Part shown: positions 27,559 to 35,835 of the stretch, in pieces
Layout of the letters: each line of letters opens with the position of its first letter
Position numbering within the stretch: the first letter of the stretch is position 1
Assembly (NCBI GenBank): GCA_001724785.1
Contig: MEDL01000005.1
Coordinates: forward strand, 1-38,938
Direction: 5' to 3'
From: Acidovorax sp. SCN 68-22
GTDB taxonomy: Bacteria; Pseudomonadota; Gammaproteobacteria; Burkholderiales; Burkholderiaceae_C
Length of the DNA: 38,938 nt
Notes under the pieces: model-generated
Seen by the model: only the letters and a program-made list of their open reading frames with translations
The model's database searches: none
What the model was told of the DNA's origin: nothing
Translations under genes and position numbers: made by a program

Positions 27559-28473
27559 ATGAGCGATTTCACCCACAATTTCTGGTCGATCTACGTCGCC
27601 GGCCTGACGTTGGCCGGCATCATCGGCTGCCTGCTGTTGCTGTGGCTGACGGCACGCAAAAAGGTCGACTCGACCGCCGACAACACCACCGGCCACGTCT
27701 GGGACGAAGACCTGACCGAAATGAACAACCCCATGCCGCGCTGGTGGATGTGGCTGTTCGTCATCACCATCGTCTTCGGCCTGGGCTACCTCGCGGTCTA
27801 TCCGGGCCTGGGCAATTTCGCCGGCAAGTTCGGCTGGACCGTGGTCAAGGAGTACCAGGAGGAAATGCAAAAGGGCGAGGCCGAGATCGCGCCGGTCTAC
27901 GCACGTTTCGCCTCTATGTCCACCGAGCAGCTGGCGGGCGATGCGCCGGCCATGGCCATCGGCGAGCGCCTTTTCATGAACAACTGCGCCCAGTGCCACG
28001 GCTCGGACGCGCACGGCAGCAAGGGGTTCCCCAACCTCACCGATGGCGACTGGCTCTACGGCGGGACGCCGGAGACGATCAGCGAAACCATCCACAACGG
28101 CCGTGTCGGCGTCATGCCGCCCATGGCGGCCGCGGTCGGTGCGTCGGAAGATGTGCGCAACGTGGCGCACTACGTGCTCAGCCTGTCGGGCAGCCCGAAC
28201 GACTCGGTGCGCGCCTCGCTCGGCAAGGCCAAGTTCGTCGCCTGCGCCGCCTGCCATGGCATGGACGGCAAGGGCAACCAGGCGCTCGGCGCCCCCAACC
28301 TCACCGACGACATCTGGCTGCACGGCTGGGGCGAAGCCGCCATCACGGCCATGATCAACAACGGCAAGACCAACGAAATGCCCGCCCAGGCGGGTAAGCT
28401 GACGGAGCCCCAGATCCGGGTGCTCACCGCCTATGTGTGGGGCAAGTCGAACCGGCCGGCCGCCGCCCGCTGA
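27559..28473 (+). CDS. ccoP: CcoP, cbb3 oxidase di-haem c subunit
   Basis: CcoP receives electrons from soluble cytochrome c. Its 304 residues include two N-terminal membrane segments (about 8-32 and 60-82) joined by the cytoplasmic GHVWDEDLTEMNNPMPRWW signature, then two cytochrome c domains with CAQCH at 143-147 and CAACH at 229-233. The axial Met candidates are in GVMPPMAA and NEMPAQAG. The subunit looks complete and ends the ccoNOQP group; ccoG follows after 129 bases. Confidence 0.98.
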   Translation: MSDFTHNFWSIYVAGLTLAGIIGCLLLLWLTARKKVDSTADNTTGHVWDEDLTEMNNPMPRWWMWLFVITIVFGLGYLAVYPGLGNFAGKFGWTVVKEYQEEMQKGEAEIAPVYARFASMSTEQLAGDAPAMAIGERLFMNNCAQCHGSDAHGSKGFPNLTDGDWLYGGTPETISETIHNGRVGVMPPMAAAVGASEDVRNVAHYVLSLSGSPNDSVRASLGKAKFVACAACHGMDGKGNQALGAPNLTDDIWLHGWGEAAITAMINNGKTNEMPAQAGKLTEPQIRVLTAYVWGKSNRPAAAR

Positions 28474-28602
28474 TGGTCGCCCCGCGGAGTCGCCGAGCCG
28501 GGTAACCGAGCTCTGCGCTCCGCTTTACGTCCCTGGCCAGCAAAGGTTTTGCGTTCCTGGCAATCTTGCCGATGCTGTGCTGAGTCTCCAGATTAGGTTT
28601 TC

Positions 28603-30048
28603 ATGAATACCCCCGGCGCCAAGCCCCGCAAGGTCATCCCGATAGCACCGGTGGCATCGCAGCCGTCCGCCAAGGACGGCGGTGGGTCGCTCTACGAGGC
28701 GCAGAAAAAGGTCTACCCACGCTCCATCAGCGGGTTCTTTGCCCGCTGGCGCTGGGCCATGGTGTTCATCACACAGGCGGTGTTCTACGGCCTGCCGTGG
28801 CTGGAGTGGGGCCAGCGCCAGATGGTGCTGTTCGACCTCGGCGCGCGGCGCTTCTACATGTTCGGCCTGGTCCTGTACCCGCAGGATTTCATCTACCTCA
28901 CGGGCCTGCTGATCATCTCGGCGTTGTCGCTGTTCCTGTTCACGGCGGTGGCCGGGCGCTTGTGGTGCGGCTTTGCCTGCCCGCAGACGGTCTACACCGA
29001 GATCTTCATGTGGATAGAGCACAAGGTCGAAGGTGAGCGCAGCGCGCGCCTGCGGCTGGACCACGGACCGTGGAACTTCGAAAAGATCTGGAAGAAGTCG
29101 CTCAAGCAGACGCTGTGGGTGCTCATTTCGGTCTGGACCGGCTTCACTTTCGTCGGTTACTTTGTCCCGATCCGGCAACTGGGCTCGGAACTGCTGGCAC
29201 TGCAGGGCAGCTGGCAGATGTTCTGGGTGGCGTTCTACGGCTTCGCCACCTATGGCAACGCCGGCTTCCTGCGTGAGCAGGTGTGCAAATACATGTGTCC
29301 GTACGCGCGCTTCCAGAGCGCGATGTTCGACAAGGACACCATGATCGTCACCTACGACGAAGGCCGCGGCGAGCCGCGCGGCCCGCGCGTCAAGACGGTG
29401 GACTACAAGGCCAAGGGCCTGGGCGACTGCATCGATTGCACGCTGTGCGTCCAGGTCTGCCCGGTCGGCATCGACATACGCGACGGCCTGCAGTACGAGT
29501 GCATCGGCTGCGGCCTCTGTGTGGACGCGTGCGACAGCGTGATGGACAAGATGCACTACCCGCGTGGACTGATCCGCTTTTCCACGCAGAACGCCGTGGC
29601 CAAGGGCTGGGGCAAGGCGGAAATCCTGCGCCACGTGCTGCGCCCCCGCGTGCTCATCTACTCCGGCATTCTGATCGCGCTGTGCCTGGGCATGCTCGCC
29701 AGCCTGGTGACGCGCACACCGTTCAAGGTGGACGTGGTGCGCGACCGGGCGGCGCTCTCGCGCGTGGTCGCGGGGGGCAAGCTGGAAAACATCTACCGGC
29801 TGCAGATCATGAACGCCACCGAAGCCACGCGGCGCTACCGCATCACGGCGTCGGGGCTCGATGGGCTGGAACTCGCGTCGGAGCCGGAATTCGAACTCGA
29901 AGCGGCCCAGTCGCGCTGGGTGCCGGTCAATCTGCGCATCCCCTACGGCTCCGCCGCGCCGGGTTCGCACACCGTGCACTTCCGCATCGAGGCGGTCGGC
30001 ACGAACGACCAGGTTCAGGAAAAATCCGTGTTTCTGGTGCCCCGTTGA
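28603..30048 (+). CDS. ccoG: CcoG (RdxA/FixG-like), ferredoxin-type cbb3 assembly protein
   Basis: CcoG is a membrane iron-sulfur protein; in Rhodobacter it reduces Cu(II) for cbb3 assembly. The 481-residue protein has five membrane segments, the motif WCGFACPQTVYTEIFMWIE, CKYMCPYARFQ, and two 4Fe-4S sets: C276, C279, C282, C286 and C300, C303, C306, C310. The C-terminal part is the Ig-like periplasmic domain (about 370-480). The 129-base gap upstream has no FNR-type site that I could see, so it may be read through from ccoP. Confidence 0.96.
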   Translation: MNTPGAKPRKVIPIAPVASQPSAKDGGGSLYEAQKKVYPRSISGFFARWRWAMVFITQAVFYGLPWLEWGQRQMVLFDLGARRFYMFGLVLYPQDFIYLTGLLIISALSLFLFTAVAGRLWCGFACPQTVYTEIFMWIEHKVEGERSARLRLDHGPWNFEKIWKKSLKQTLWVLISVWTGFTFVGYFVPIRQLGSELLALQGSWQMFWVAFYGFATYGNAGFLREQVCKYMCPYARFQSAMFDKDTMIVTYDEGRGEPRGPRVKTVDYKAKGLGDCIDCTLCVQVCPVGIDIRDGLQYECIGCGLCVDACDSVMDKMHYPRGLIRFSTQNAVAKGWGKAEILRHVLRPRVLIYSGILIALCLGMLASLVTRTPFKVDVVRDRAALSRVVAGGKLENIYRLQIMNATEATRRYRITASGLDGLELASEPEFELEAAQSRWVPVNLRIPYGSAAPGSHTVHFRIEAVGTNDQVQEKSVFLVPR

Positions 30049-30080
30049 CCGGATGGCACCGCGCTTTGGATGGTTCTTAT

Positions 30081-30356
30081 ATGACACATGCTTCCTCCCC
30101 CGCATCGCTCCGCCCCGAGCCGTGGTGGAAGTTCGGTTTTGTCTGGCTGGTGGTGGGCGGCCCGGCGGTGGTGGTCGTGGCATCCTTCGTCACCCTGTGG
30201 CTGGCGCTGCGGACGCCCGACCCGGTGGTTGATGAGAATTACTACCAAAAAGGGATCGCCATCAACAAGGCCCTGGAAGAAAAAGGCCAGAACCTCGCAC
30301 CCGCCATGCGCGGCCGCAACCATGCGGCGACGCCGGCCCAGGATGTGCCGCGCTGA
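30081..30356 (+). CDS. ccoH: CcoH (FixH-like), cbb3 assembly protein
   Basis: A 91-residue protein with one membrane segment (WWKFGFVWLVVGGPAVVVVA) followed by the FixH signature DPVVDENYYQKGIAINKALEE. FixH/CcoH proteins join the CcoI pump and the oxidase during assembly. It is short because the periplasmic domain seen in long FixH proteins is missing, as in other betaproteobacteria. It starts 32 bases after ccoG. Confidence 0.88.
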   Translation: MTHASSPASLRPEPWWKFGFVWLVVGGPAVVVVASFVTLWLALRTPDPVVDENYYQKGIAINKALEEKGQNLAPAMRGRNHAATPAQDVPR

Positions 30357-30393
30357 AGGCGCGCCCGTAACCCCCTGATAAGGAAGCACGCCG

Positions 30394-30690
30394 ATGTGGA
30401 CGCAACGCCTGATGTGGATCGCCTGGCCGGCATTTTTGGCCGCCTGCGTGCTGGAAATGCTGGTGTTCGCCCTGGTCGACCCGAGTGACCTGCACTGGTC
30501 CGGCCAGCCCCTGGCCTTTTCGCGCGAAGGCACCTACACGCTGGCCTTTTTTGTCTTCTGGGCGTTGACCATGGCGTCCAGTGCATTGACGACGCTGCTG
30601 TCCTTTTCGCCGTTCGAAGTCAACCGCTGCCCGGTGCCCAATGCGGCGCGGCCGGACGACTGCCGCAAGGTTCCCCCACTGCGCACCTGA
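30394..30690 (+). CDS. 98-residue membrane protein in the cco cluster
   Basis: The product has two membrane segments (about 7-28 and 48-70), a short loop between them, and a C-terminal tail with two Cys (NRCPVPNAARPDDCRKV). It is collinear with ccoG-ccoH, 37 bases after ccoH, with rraA 14 bases further on. I recall unnamed proteins of this size at this place in related genomes but no assigned function. The two tail Cys could be metal-related; this is only a guess from context. Confidence 0.72.
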   Translation: MWTQRLMWIAWPAFLAACVLEMLVFALVDPSDLHWSGQPLAFSREGTYTLAFFVFWALTMASSALTTLLSFSPFEVNRCPVPNAARPDDCRKVPPLRT

Positions 30691-30704
30691 AGCGCACCAC
30701 CGCC

Positions 30705-31226
30705 ATGCCCCAGGCCGCCGCCCCCGCCGCTGCTTTTTCCACCTGCGATTTCTGCGACCTGCACACGCAGGAGCAGGGCGGCCCGTTTCGCGTGCTGCCA
30801 CCCGGCCTGCAGTCGTTCGGCGGGCGCACGGCTTTTTTCGGCCAGGTGAGCACGGTCCAGTGCTTTGAAGACAATTCGCTCGTCAAGGCGGCGCTTGACA
30901 CCCCCGGCGCCGGCCGGGTGCTGGTGGTCGATGGCGCCGGGTCGCTGCGCCGGGCGCTGGTGGGCGGCAACGTGGCCGCCGCCGCGGCACGCAACGGCTG
31001 GGCCGGCGTGGTCGTCCATGGCTGTGTGCGCGATGCAGAGGAACTGGCCGCCGCCGGCGTGGGCATACGCGCGCTGGGCCTTGTGCCCATGCCCACCGTC
31101 AAGCGCGGTGAAGGCCAGCGCGACGTGCCGGTCGCCGTGCTCGGCGTCTGGATACACCCGGGCGACTGGCTGTACGCCGACCAGGACGGGGTGGTCGTGA
31201 ACGACACCCCCTTGCACGCCGGCTGA
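30705..31226 (+). CDS. rraA: RraA-family protein (RNase E regulator / aldolase-like)
   Basis: A 173-residue protein with the RraA fold. The marks are STCDFCDLH near the start, LVVDGAGSLRRALVGGNVAAAAARNGWAGVVVHGCVRD, and GDWLYADQDGVVV at the end. In E. coli RraA binds RNase E and slows mRNA decay. Related proteins are 4-hydroxy-4-methyl-2-oxoglutarate aldolases that use the Arg-Asp pair, kept here as VRD. Which activity this protein has cannot be told. It is 14 bases behind the small membrane gene, so it is probably read from the cco transcripts. Confidence 0.88.
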   Translation: MPQAAAPAAAFSTCDFCDLHTQEQGGPFRVLPPGLQSFGGRTAFFGQVSTVQCFEDNSLVKAALDTPGAGRVLVVDGAGSLRRALVGGNVAAAAARNGWAGVVVHGCVRDAEELAAAGVGIRALGLVPMPTVKRGEGQRDVPVAVLGVWIHPGDWLYADQDGVVVNDTPLHAG

Positions 31227-31227
31227 T

Positions 31228-31254
31228 CCGGCCAGGGGCCGGCGCGTCAGCGCC
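31228..31254. terminator. Hairpin between convergent rraA and ABC binding-protein genes
   Basis: CCGGCC-AGG-GGCCGG (31228-31242) is a perfect 6-base stem in the 20-base gap between the two stop codons. A second possible stem GGCGC-GTCA-GCGCC (31241-31254) overlaps it and the downstream stop. There is no T tract, so it may be a weak bidirectional or Rho-assisted stop. Confidence 0.4.
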
Positions 31255-32386
31255 GGAAGCGTTCGCCGTTGAAATACGTCAGCTCGACGAAGTCCGTGCC
31301 GTTGTGGTCGTTCGGGCCGTAGCCGACCTCGAACCCGCCCAGGTCGTACGGCCGCATCCCGTGCATGGCATTCACCAGCCGTTCGCGGCTGTCGGTGCGC
31401 CCGGTGCGGCGCAGCGCTTCCAGCAGGATGCGCGCATTCACATAGCCTTCGAGCGAGGAATAGCCGGGCTCCACGTCGCCGAGCTTCTTCAGCGCGTTGC
31501 GGTAGGCATAGACCACCGGCATGGCGGAGTTGTTCGGGTTCGGCACCACTTGCGCCACCGTGATGCCGACCGCAGCATCGCCCAGTGCCGCAAGCAGTGG
31601 GCGCGAGCCGAGGAAGGAAATTGAGAACGCCGGTGCCTGCACGCGTTTGCGCAGGCCTTTGTAGAACGGAATCCCGAGCGCGCCGATGGCCAGCGACATC
31701 AGCGCGGTGGGTTGGAAGGCGACGATCTCCTCGATGCCGCGTGCCACGCCTTCGGGCGTTTCCTGGATGAGAAAAGCCTTCCAGTCCTGGTTCTTGTTCG
31801 CCTTGGCGGCGGCGTCGAAGGCCGCCAGCGTGGCCTTGCCGAAAGGGTTGTCGAAGTAGGCGACGGCGCACTTGGTGAAGCCGGTCGAGCCGATCTGGCG
31901 CGCGATCTTCGCCAGCTCGTGGGAATAGCTGGCGCGCGTGTGGAACACCAGCGGATTGAACGGCCGCAGCGCGTCGGAGCCGGTGGCCGGCGCAATCAGC
32001 GGCACCTTGGCCGGCACCAGCACCTGGAGCGCGCCCATCACGCTGGTCGTGCCGCCGCAGCCGAACATGCAGAAGACCCGTTCCTTCTCGATCAGCGCCT
32101 GGGTGTTGGCGGCCGCCTTCTCGGGCAGGCCGCCGTCGTCCAGGCTGACCAGTTCCACCCTTCGGCCGTCGATGCCGCCCTGTTCGTTCACTTCCAGGAA
32201 GGCGGCGGCAACGCCCTTGTTCATTTCCACGAAGGGAAACGCGAGCGGCCCGGTGAGCGCGGCGGTCTGTCCGATGCGCCAAGGCAGGGCCTGCGCACGC
32301 GGTGCCAGCGGGAGCGCGACCGGTGCCAGCGCAGAGGCCTGGAGAATGCGGCGGCGGGAAGGGTGACGGAGCGTTGCAGCGGGCAT
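31247..32386 (-). CDS. Periplasmic substrate-binding protein (branched-chain amino-acid type)
   Basis: A 379-residue type I periplasmic binding protein, like the LivK/amide-binding family. It begins with a signal peptide that has a twin-Arg-like start (SRRRILQASALAPVALPLAPRAQA). The mature protein has IGQTAALTGPLAF, FLEVNEQGGIDGRRVELVSLDDG, the ligand-loop CMFGCGGTTSV and GSDALRPFNPLVFHTRASY, all family marks. No permease or ATPase genes are beside it, so it is an orphan binding protein; the ligand is unknown. The inner ATG at 32386 was chosen because it gives a normal signal peptide; the frame extends upstream. Confidence 0.87.
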   Translation of the reverse strand: MPAATLRHPSRRRILQASALAPVALPLAPRAQALPWRIGQTAALTGPLAFPFVEMNKGVAAAFLEVNEQGGIDGRRVELVSLDDGGLPEKAAANTQALIEKERVFCMFGCGGTTSVMGALQVLVPAKVPLIAPATGSDALRPFNPLVFHTRASYSHELAKIARQIGSTGFTKCAVAYFDNPFGKATLAAFDAAAKANKNQDWKAFLIQETPEGVARGIEEIVAFQPTALMSLAIGALGIPFYKGLRKRVQAPAFSISFLGSRPLLAALGDAAVGITVAQVVPNPNNSAMPVVYAYRNALKKLGDVEPGYSSLEGYVNARILLEALRRTGRTDSRERLVNAMHGMRPYDLGGFEVGYGPNDHNGTDFVELTYFNGERFRR

Positions 32387-32504
32387 GGTGGTCTCGCGCG
32401 GTGAAGTGCGCCGGCATGCAAATCGGTCTGGCGCGGGCCGCAGTATCTGGCCATTCCCTGGACGCAATCCTTGGGGAAACCCTCTGCGCTGGTCGCCTTG
32501 GCGA

Positions 32505-34709
32505 CTAGGGCCTGGTCCGCGCCGTCGTGGCTTCGGGCTTGGGGAGCGCGCCCCTGGGGCCGGCCCGCACGGCCTCGTCGGCCCGGGCGAGGAGCTTGGC
32601 GCACTCGGCGTCGTCCTCCGCCGCGGGCACCGTGATGGGCACCAGGGCGAGGGCCGCCGGCGCGGCGATGGCCGCCGCCACGGCGGCGCCGGCGCGTGCC
32701 AGCAGCGGCCCGGCCTCGACGCCGACCTGGGGGGCTATGAACGGCCCGCGCACGGTCAGCGGGGTGCGCAGCGAAAAGAACTTCCATTCCAGCGATTCCG
32801 GCTTGATGCGCAGGTCCACATGCTCATGGTCGAAATCCAGCGTGCCCACCGCCTCGACCACGGCCTCGTTGGTGCTGAGCTTGACGGAGCGGGTCTGGGC
32901 CATGCCGTCCTTCATGGCGAAGTCGGCGACGGCGCAGCGCAGCTTGACTTCCTTGTCGGCCCCGAACAGCTTGCTGACGATCACGCTGCCCAGGTTGAGC
33001 GCCGCCAGGTCGAGCAACTGCTTGGACAGCGTGCCGTCGCGCACATAGAGGCGCGCCTCGCCCGAGCTGCTCGCCAGCATGCTGGCGACGGAGTCGCCTT
33101 TGCCGGAGAGGGCGATGGCGCCGTCCATGCGGCCCAGGCTTTTCTCCATCAGCTCCACTTCGGGGAACAGGGCCGAGAGCTGCAAGCCCTCCACCGTCGC
33201 ACGGACCTTGGCGTCCAGGGGGGCGCTGTGGCTGTCGAGCACCACCTGGGCGTCGATTCGCCCCTTGGCCACGCCGAAGCGCAGGGGACTGAGCGTGAGC
33301 TGCGCATTGCGCAGGATGGCGCGCACGCTGAGGTTGTCGAGCGGGAGCGCCGCCGGGCCGAGCAGGCTCTCGCCAATGAAAGCGATGTCCAGGTCCATCG
33401 CATCCCAGCGCCCGGTCGCGAAGCGGTCGTTGGGCAAGACTTTGCCGGCGCGGGTTTTCTTCTTGTCGGCGCCGGCGCCTTCGGGTGTGCCGACCACGGG
33501 GCCCAGGTCGGCGAACTGGAGCTTGCGCGATTTTATGTGCCCTGTGAGACGTGGTCGCGGCTCGCCCGAGGTGTAGGTCAGGTGGCCCTCCAGGTCGCTC
33601 TTGCCCACGGTGCCGGTAAATTCTTCGTAGTCCCAGGTGGCCTGCTCGGGCTCCAGACTTCCCACCAGCCGCCCGCTGGTTTCAAAGGGTGGGGTGTTGG
33701 GCAGCACCAGCCCGGTCAGGTCGTAGAGGTCGGCCATGGAATCGCTGGCCAGCGTGACCTGCAGGTCCACGCCCGAGAGCTTGCGCGGGTTGCTCAGGGT
33801 GCCGCGCGCCTGGGCGCGCGTCTTGCCGGCGCGCAGTTCGAAATCGACCGGATATTCCACCGCATCGCCGCGCAGCGAAAGCAGCTGGCCGGCGCGGCCG
33901 TGGCCTTCCAGCGCTGCGCCCCGGAACGTGCCTTTCAGGTCGATGCCCAGGCCGTAGCGCGCACCACGCTCGGTGCCGGCGGCGTCGGCCGGCTCGGTCT
34001 CGATGGCGGCGCGCAGCGCCACCTGCTGCGCCTGGTCCGCATACGCCAGGCGGGCCTGGGCCAGCCCCAGCTGGCGCACGTCCACCTGCCAGGGGTTGGG
34101 TTCGGGAGGCTCGGCTTCCTGTTCGCGCGGAAAGGTCCAGTTGTTGTCTCCGTCTTTCTTGCGCGCCAGGGCGACGTCCGGGCCAGTGAGTACCAGGGTG
34201 TCGATGAGCAGCACGCGCCCGAGCAGTGGCAGCAGGCGCAGGTGGGCGCTGGCTTGCGCCACCCGCGCCATCAAGGGCGGCGCTGTCTCGGCCGGCGCTT
34301 CCTGCGGCTCCGGGGCAGACAGGGCGGGGGGTTTGGCGCGCGCGTCCGGTGCGTCCAGCGCGCCGAAGCGGCCGAAGCCATCGCGGTTGGCCAGCTCCAG
34401 GCCGCTCGCCTCGACCCGCAGGCCCGGCACCCAATGGCGCCAGCCCGTATCGAGCGGTTGCGGCCAGACCCAATGCGCCTCCAGGTCGCCGGTGATGGCG
34501 AAATGCCGGCCCGTGGCTGCGCTCACACGTTCGTTCACCCAGGGCCGGGCGCGGTTCCAGTCGGTCAGGCTCACGGCCAGCATGGCGACCAGCACCAGGA
34601 GCGGCACGGCCGCCACCAGCGCCAGACCGGCATACAGCCAGGGGCGGCGCGTGCGCGGGGGCTTGGGAGAGGAGGAAGACGCAGCGGGCGCGCCGGCAGT
34701 GTTTGCCAT
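32505..34709 (-). CDS. AsmA-family protein
   Basis: A 734-residue protein with one N-terminal membrane anchor (about residues 24-46, WLYAGLALVAAVPLLVLVAMLAV) and a long AsmA-type periplasmic part rich in beta strands. Typical segments are NERVSAATGRHFAITGDLEAHW near the start, and further on VGKSDLEGHLTY and GVAKGRIDAQVVLDS. The C-terminal AsmA-2-like portion has GRMDGAIALSGKGDSVASMLASSSGEARLYVRDG and LRTPLTVRGPF. AsmA proteins are thought to help carry lipids across the periplasm by a beta-groove. The inner ATG was chosen for the basic start before the anchor. The Ala-rich C-terminus (about 680-734) seems poorly conserved. Confidence 0.9.
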   Translation of the reverse strand: MANTAGAPAASSSSPKPPRTRRPWLYAGLALVAAVPLLVLVAMLAVSLTDWNRARPWVNERVSAATGRHFAITGDLEAHWVWPQPLDTGWRHWVPGLRVEASGLELANRDGFGRFGALDAPDARAKPPALSAPEPQEAPAETAPPLMARVAQASAHLRLLPLLGRVLLIDTLVLTGPDVALARKKDGDNNWTFPREQEAEPPEPNPWQVDVRQLGLAQARLAYADQAQQVALRAAIETEPADAAGTERGARYGLGIDLKGTFRGAALEGHGRAGQLLSLRGDAVEYPVDFELRAGKTRAQARGTLSNPRKLSGVDLQVTLASDSMADLYDLTGLVLPNTPPFETSGRLVGSLEPEQATWDYEEFTGTVGKSDLEGHLTYTSGEPRPRLTGHIKSRKLQFADLGPVVGTPEGAGADKKKTRAGKVLPNDRFATGRWDAMDLDIAFIGESLLGPAALPLDNLSVRAILRNAQLTLSPLRFGVAKGRIDAQVVLDSHSAPLDAKVRATVEGLQLSALFPEVELMEKSLGRMDGAIALSGKGDSVASMLASSSGEARLYVRDGTLSKQLLDLAALNLGSVIVSKLFGADKEVKLRCAVADFAMKDGMAQTRSVKLSTNEAVVEAVGTLDFDHEHVDLRIKPESLEWKFFSLRTPLTVRGPFIAPQVGVEAGPLLARAGAAVAAAIAAPAALALVPITVPAAEDDAECAKLLARADEAVRAGPRGALPKPEATTARTRP

Positions 34710-34840
34710 GGGTCCACATGCTAAGGCGGGTACCCGGTGCGACCGGGGTGCGGCGCCGCTTTGCCGCGTTTGTCCTACAGAGCGGGCCACGGCCGAACCT
34801 GCCCCTACAATTTTTGACCCGCCGCCGACCTGCCCGCGCC

Positions 34841-35785
34841 ATGCACAACCCCCGCCGCCCACAAGTCCTGCCGATGCGCGACGGTGTGAGCCCGAGTTGC
34901 GTGATCCTGCCGTCCCAGGGCGCCGGCCCGGTGCTCGATTTCCTCTGTGCGCGCCTGCCCAAGGTGCCGCGGGAGGACTGGCTGCGGCGCATGGCCGCCG
35001 GCGAAGTGGTGGACGAGTTCGGTCGCGCGGTGCGCGCCGACGGTGTGTGCACGCCGGGGCTGCGCCTGTTCTATTACCGCAGCCTGGCGAGCGAGCCGCA
35101 GCCGCCCGGCGAAGAAGCCGTGCTGTACCGCGACGCGCACCTGCTGGTGGCCGACAAGCCGCACTTCATGCCGGTGACGCCCACCGGCCGCTACCTGCAC
35201 CACAGCCTGCTGGTGCGGCTGAAGAAGGCGCTCGGCCTGCCCGAGCTCTCGCCCCTGCACCGCATCGACCGCGACACCGCCGGCCTGGTGCTGTTCTCCG
35301 TGCAGCAGGCGACGCGGGGGCGCTACCAGGCATTGTTCCGCGACCGGGCCATCGCCAAGGAATACGAAGCCGTGGCACCGCGGTGGGCCGGCGCGGCGCC
35401 GCCGCGCGAACGCGCCAGCCGCATCGAAGAAAGCGCGCAGTTCTTTCGCATGCACGAAGTGCCGGGCGAGCCCAACAGCCTCACCCGCATCGAGGTGCTG
35501 GAGGCCGGCACGCGCTGGGCGCGCTACCGCCTGAGCCCCGTGACCGGCAAGCGCCACCAGTTGCGCGTGCACATGGCGGCGCTGGGGCTGCCGCTCTGCA
35601 ACGACGCCTTCTACCCCGAGGTGAACGACCCGCCCGAGGGCGACTGGTCGCGCCCGCTGCAATTGCTGGCGCGCGCGCTGGTGTTCGACGACCCGCTCAC
35701 CGGAGAGCCGCGCCGCTTTGTCAGCCAGCGCACGCTGCTGCCGCTGGAAGGGGCCGGCGCGGGCGTGTCCGATGCTCCCAATTAA
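34841..35785 (+). CDS. RluA-family pseudouridine synthase (with S4-like head)
   Basis: A 314-residue pseudouridine synthase. The N-terminal part (about 30-80, LDFLCARLPKVPREDWLRRMAAGEVVDEFGR) resembles an S4 RNA-binding domain. The catalytic domain has the motif HRIDRDTAGL with the nucleophile D143, LLVADKPHFMPVTP upstream and GKRHQLRVHMAALGLPLCND downstream. It modifies uridine in rRNA or tRNA; which site is unknown. A TACAAT box at 34806-34811 about 30 bases before the ATG fits a -10 element but no good -35 is present. The last codon and stop border the repeat at 35782. Confidence 0.9.
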   Translation: MHNPRRPQVLPMRDGVSPSCVILPSQGAGPVLDFLCARLPKVPREDWLRRMAAGEVVDEFGRAVRADGVCTPGLRLFYYRSLASEPQPPGEEAVLYRDAHLLVADKPHFMPVTPTGRYLHHSLLVRLKKALGLPELSPLHRIDRDTAGLVLFSVQQATRGRYQALFRDRAIAKEYEAVAPRWAGAAPPRERASRIEESAQFFRMHEVPGEPNSLTRIEVLEAGTRWARYRLSPVTGKRHQLRVHMAALGLPLCNDAFYPEVNDPPEGDWSRPLQLLARALVFDDPLTGEPRRFVSQRTLLPLEGAGAGVSDAPN

Positions 35786-35835
35786 ATAGCTTAAAACCTA
35801 TACCAGATAAGCGCTAGAGGCCAAAAAAGCCTAAA
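35782..35835 (+). repeat. Comamonad-type intergenic repeat, copy 4
   Basis: AAATAGCTTAAAACC...CCAGATAAGCGCTAGAGGCC followed by AAAAAAGCC. It aligns end to end with the copy at 22041-22095 and holds the stop codons of two convergent genes, on the + side at 35783 and on the minus side at 35831. The stretch AGGC-CAAAAAA-GCCT can form a small hairpin; both transcripts may end here. Confidence 0.6.
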
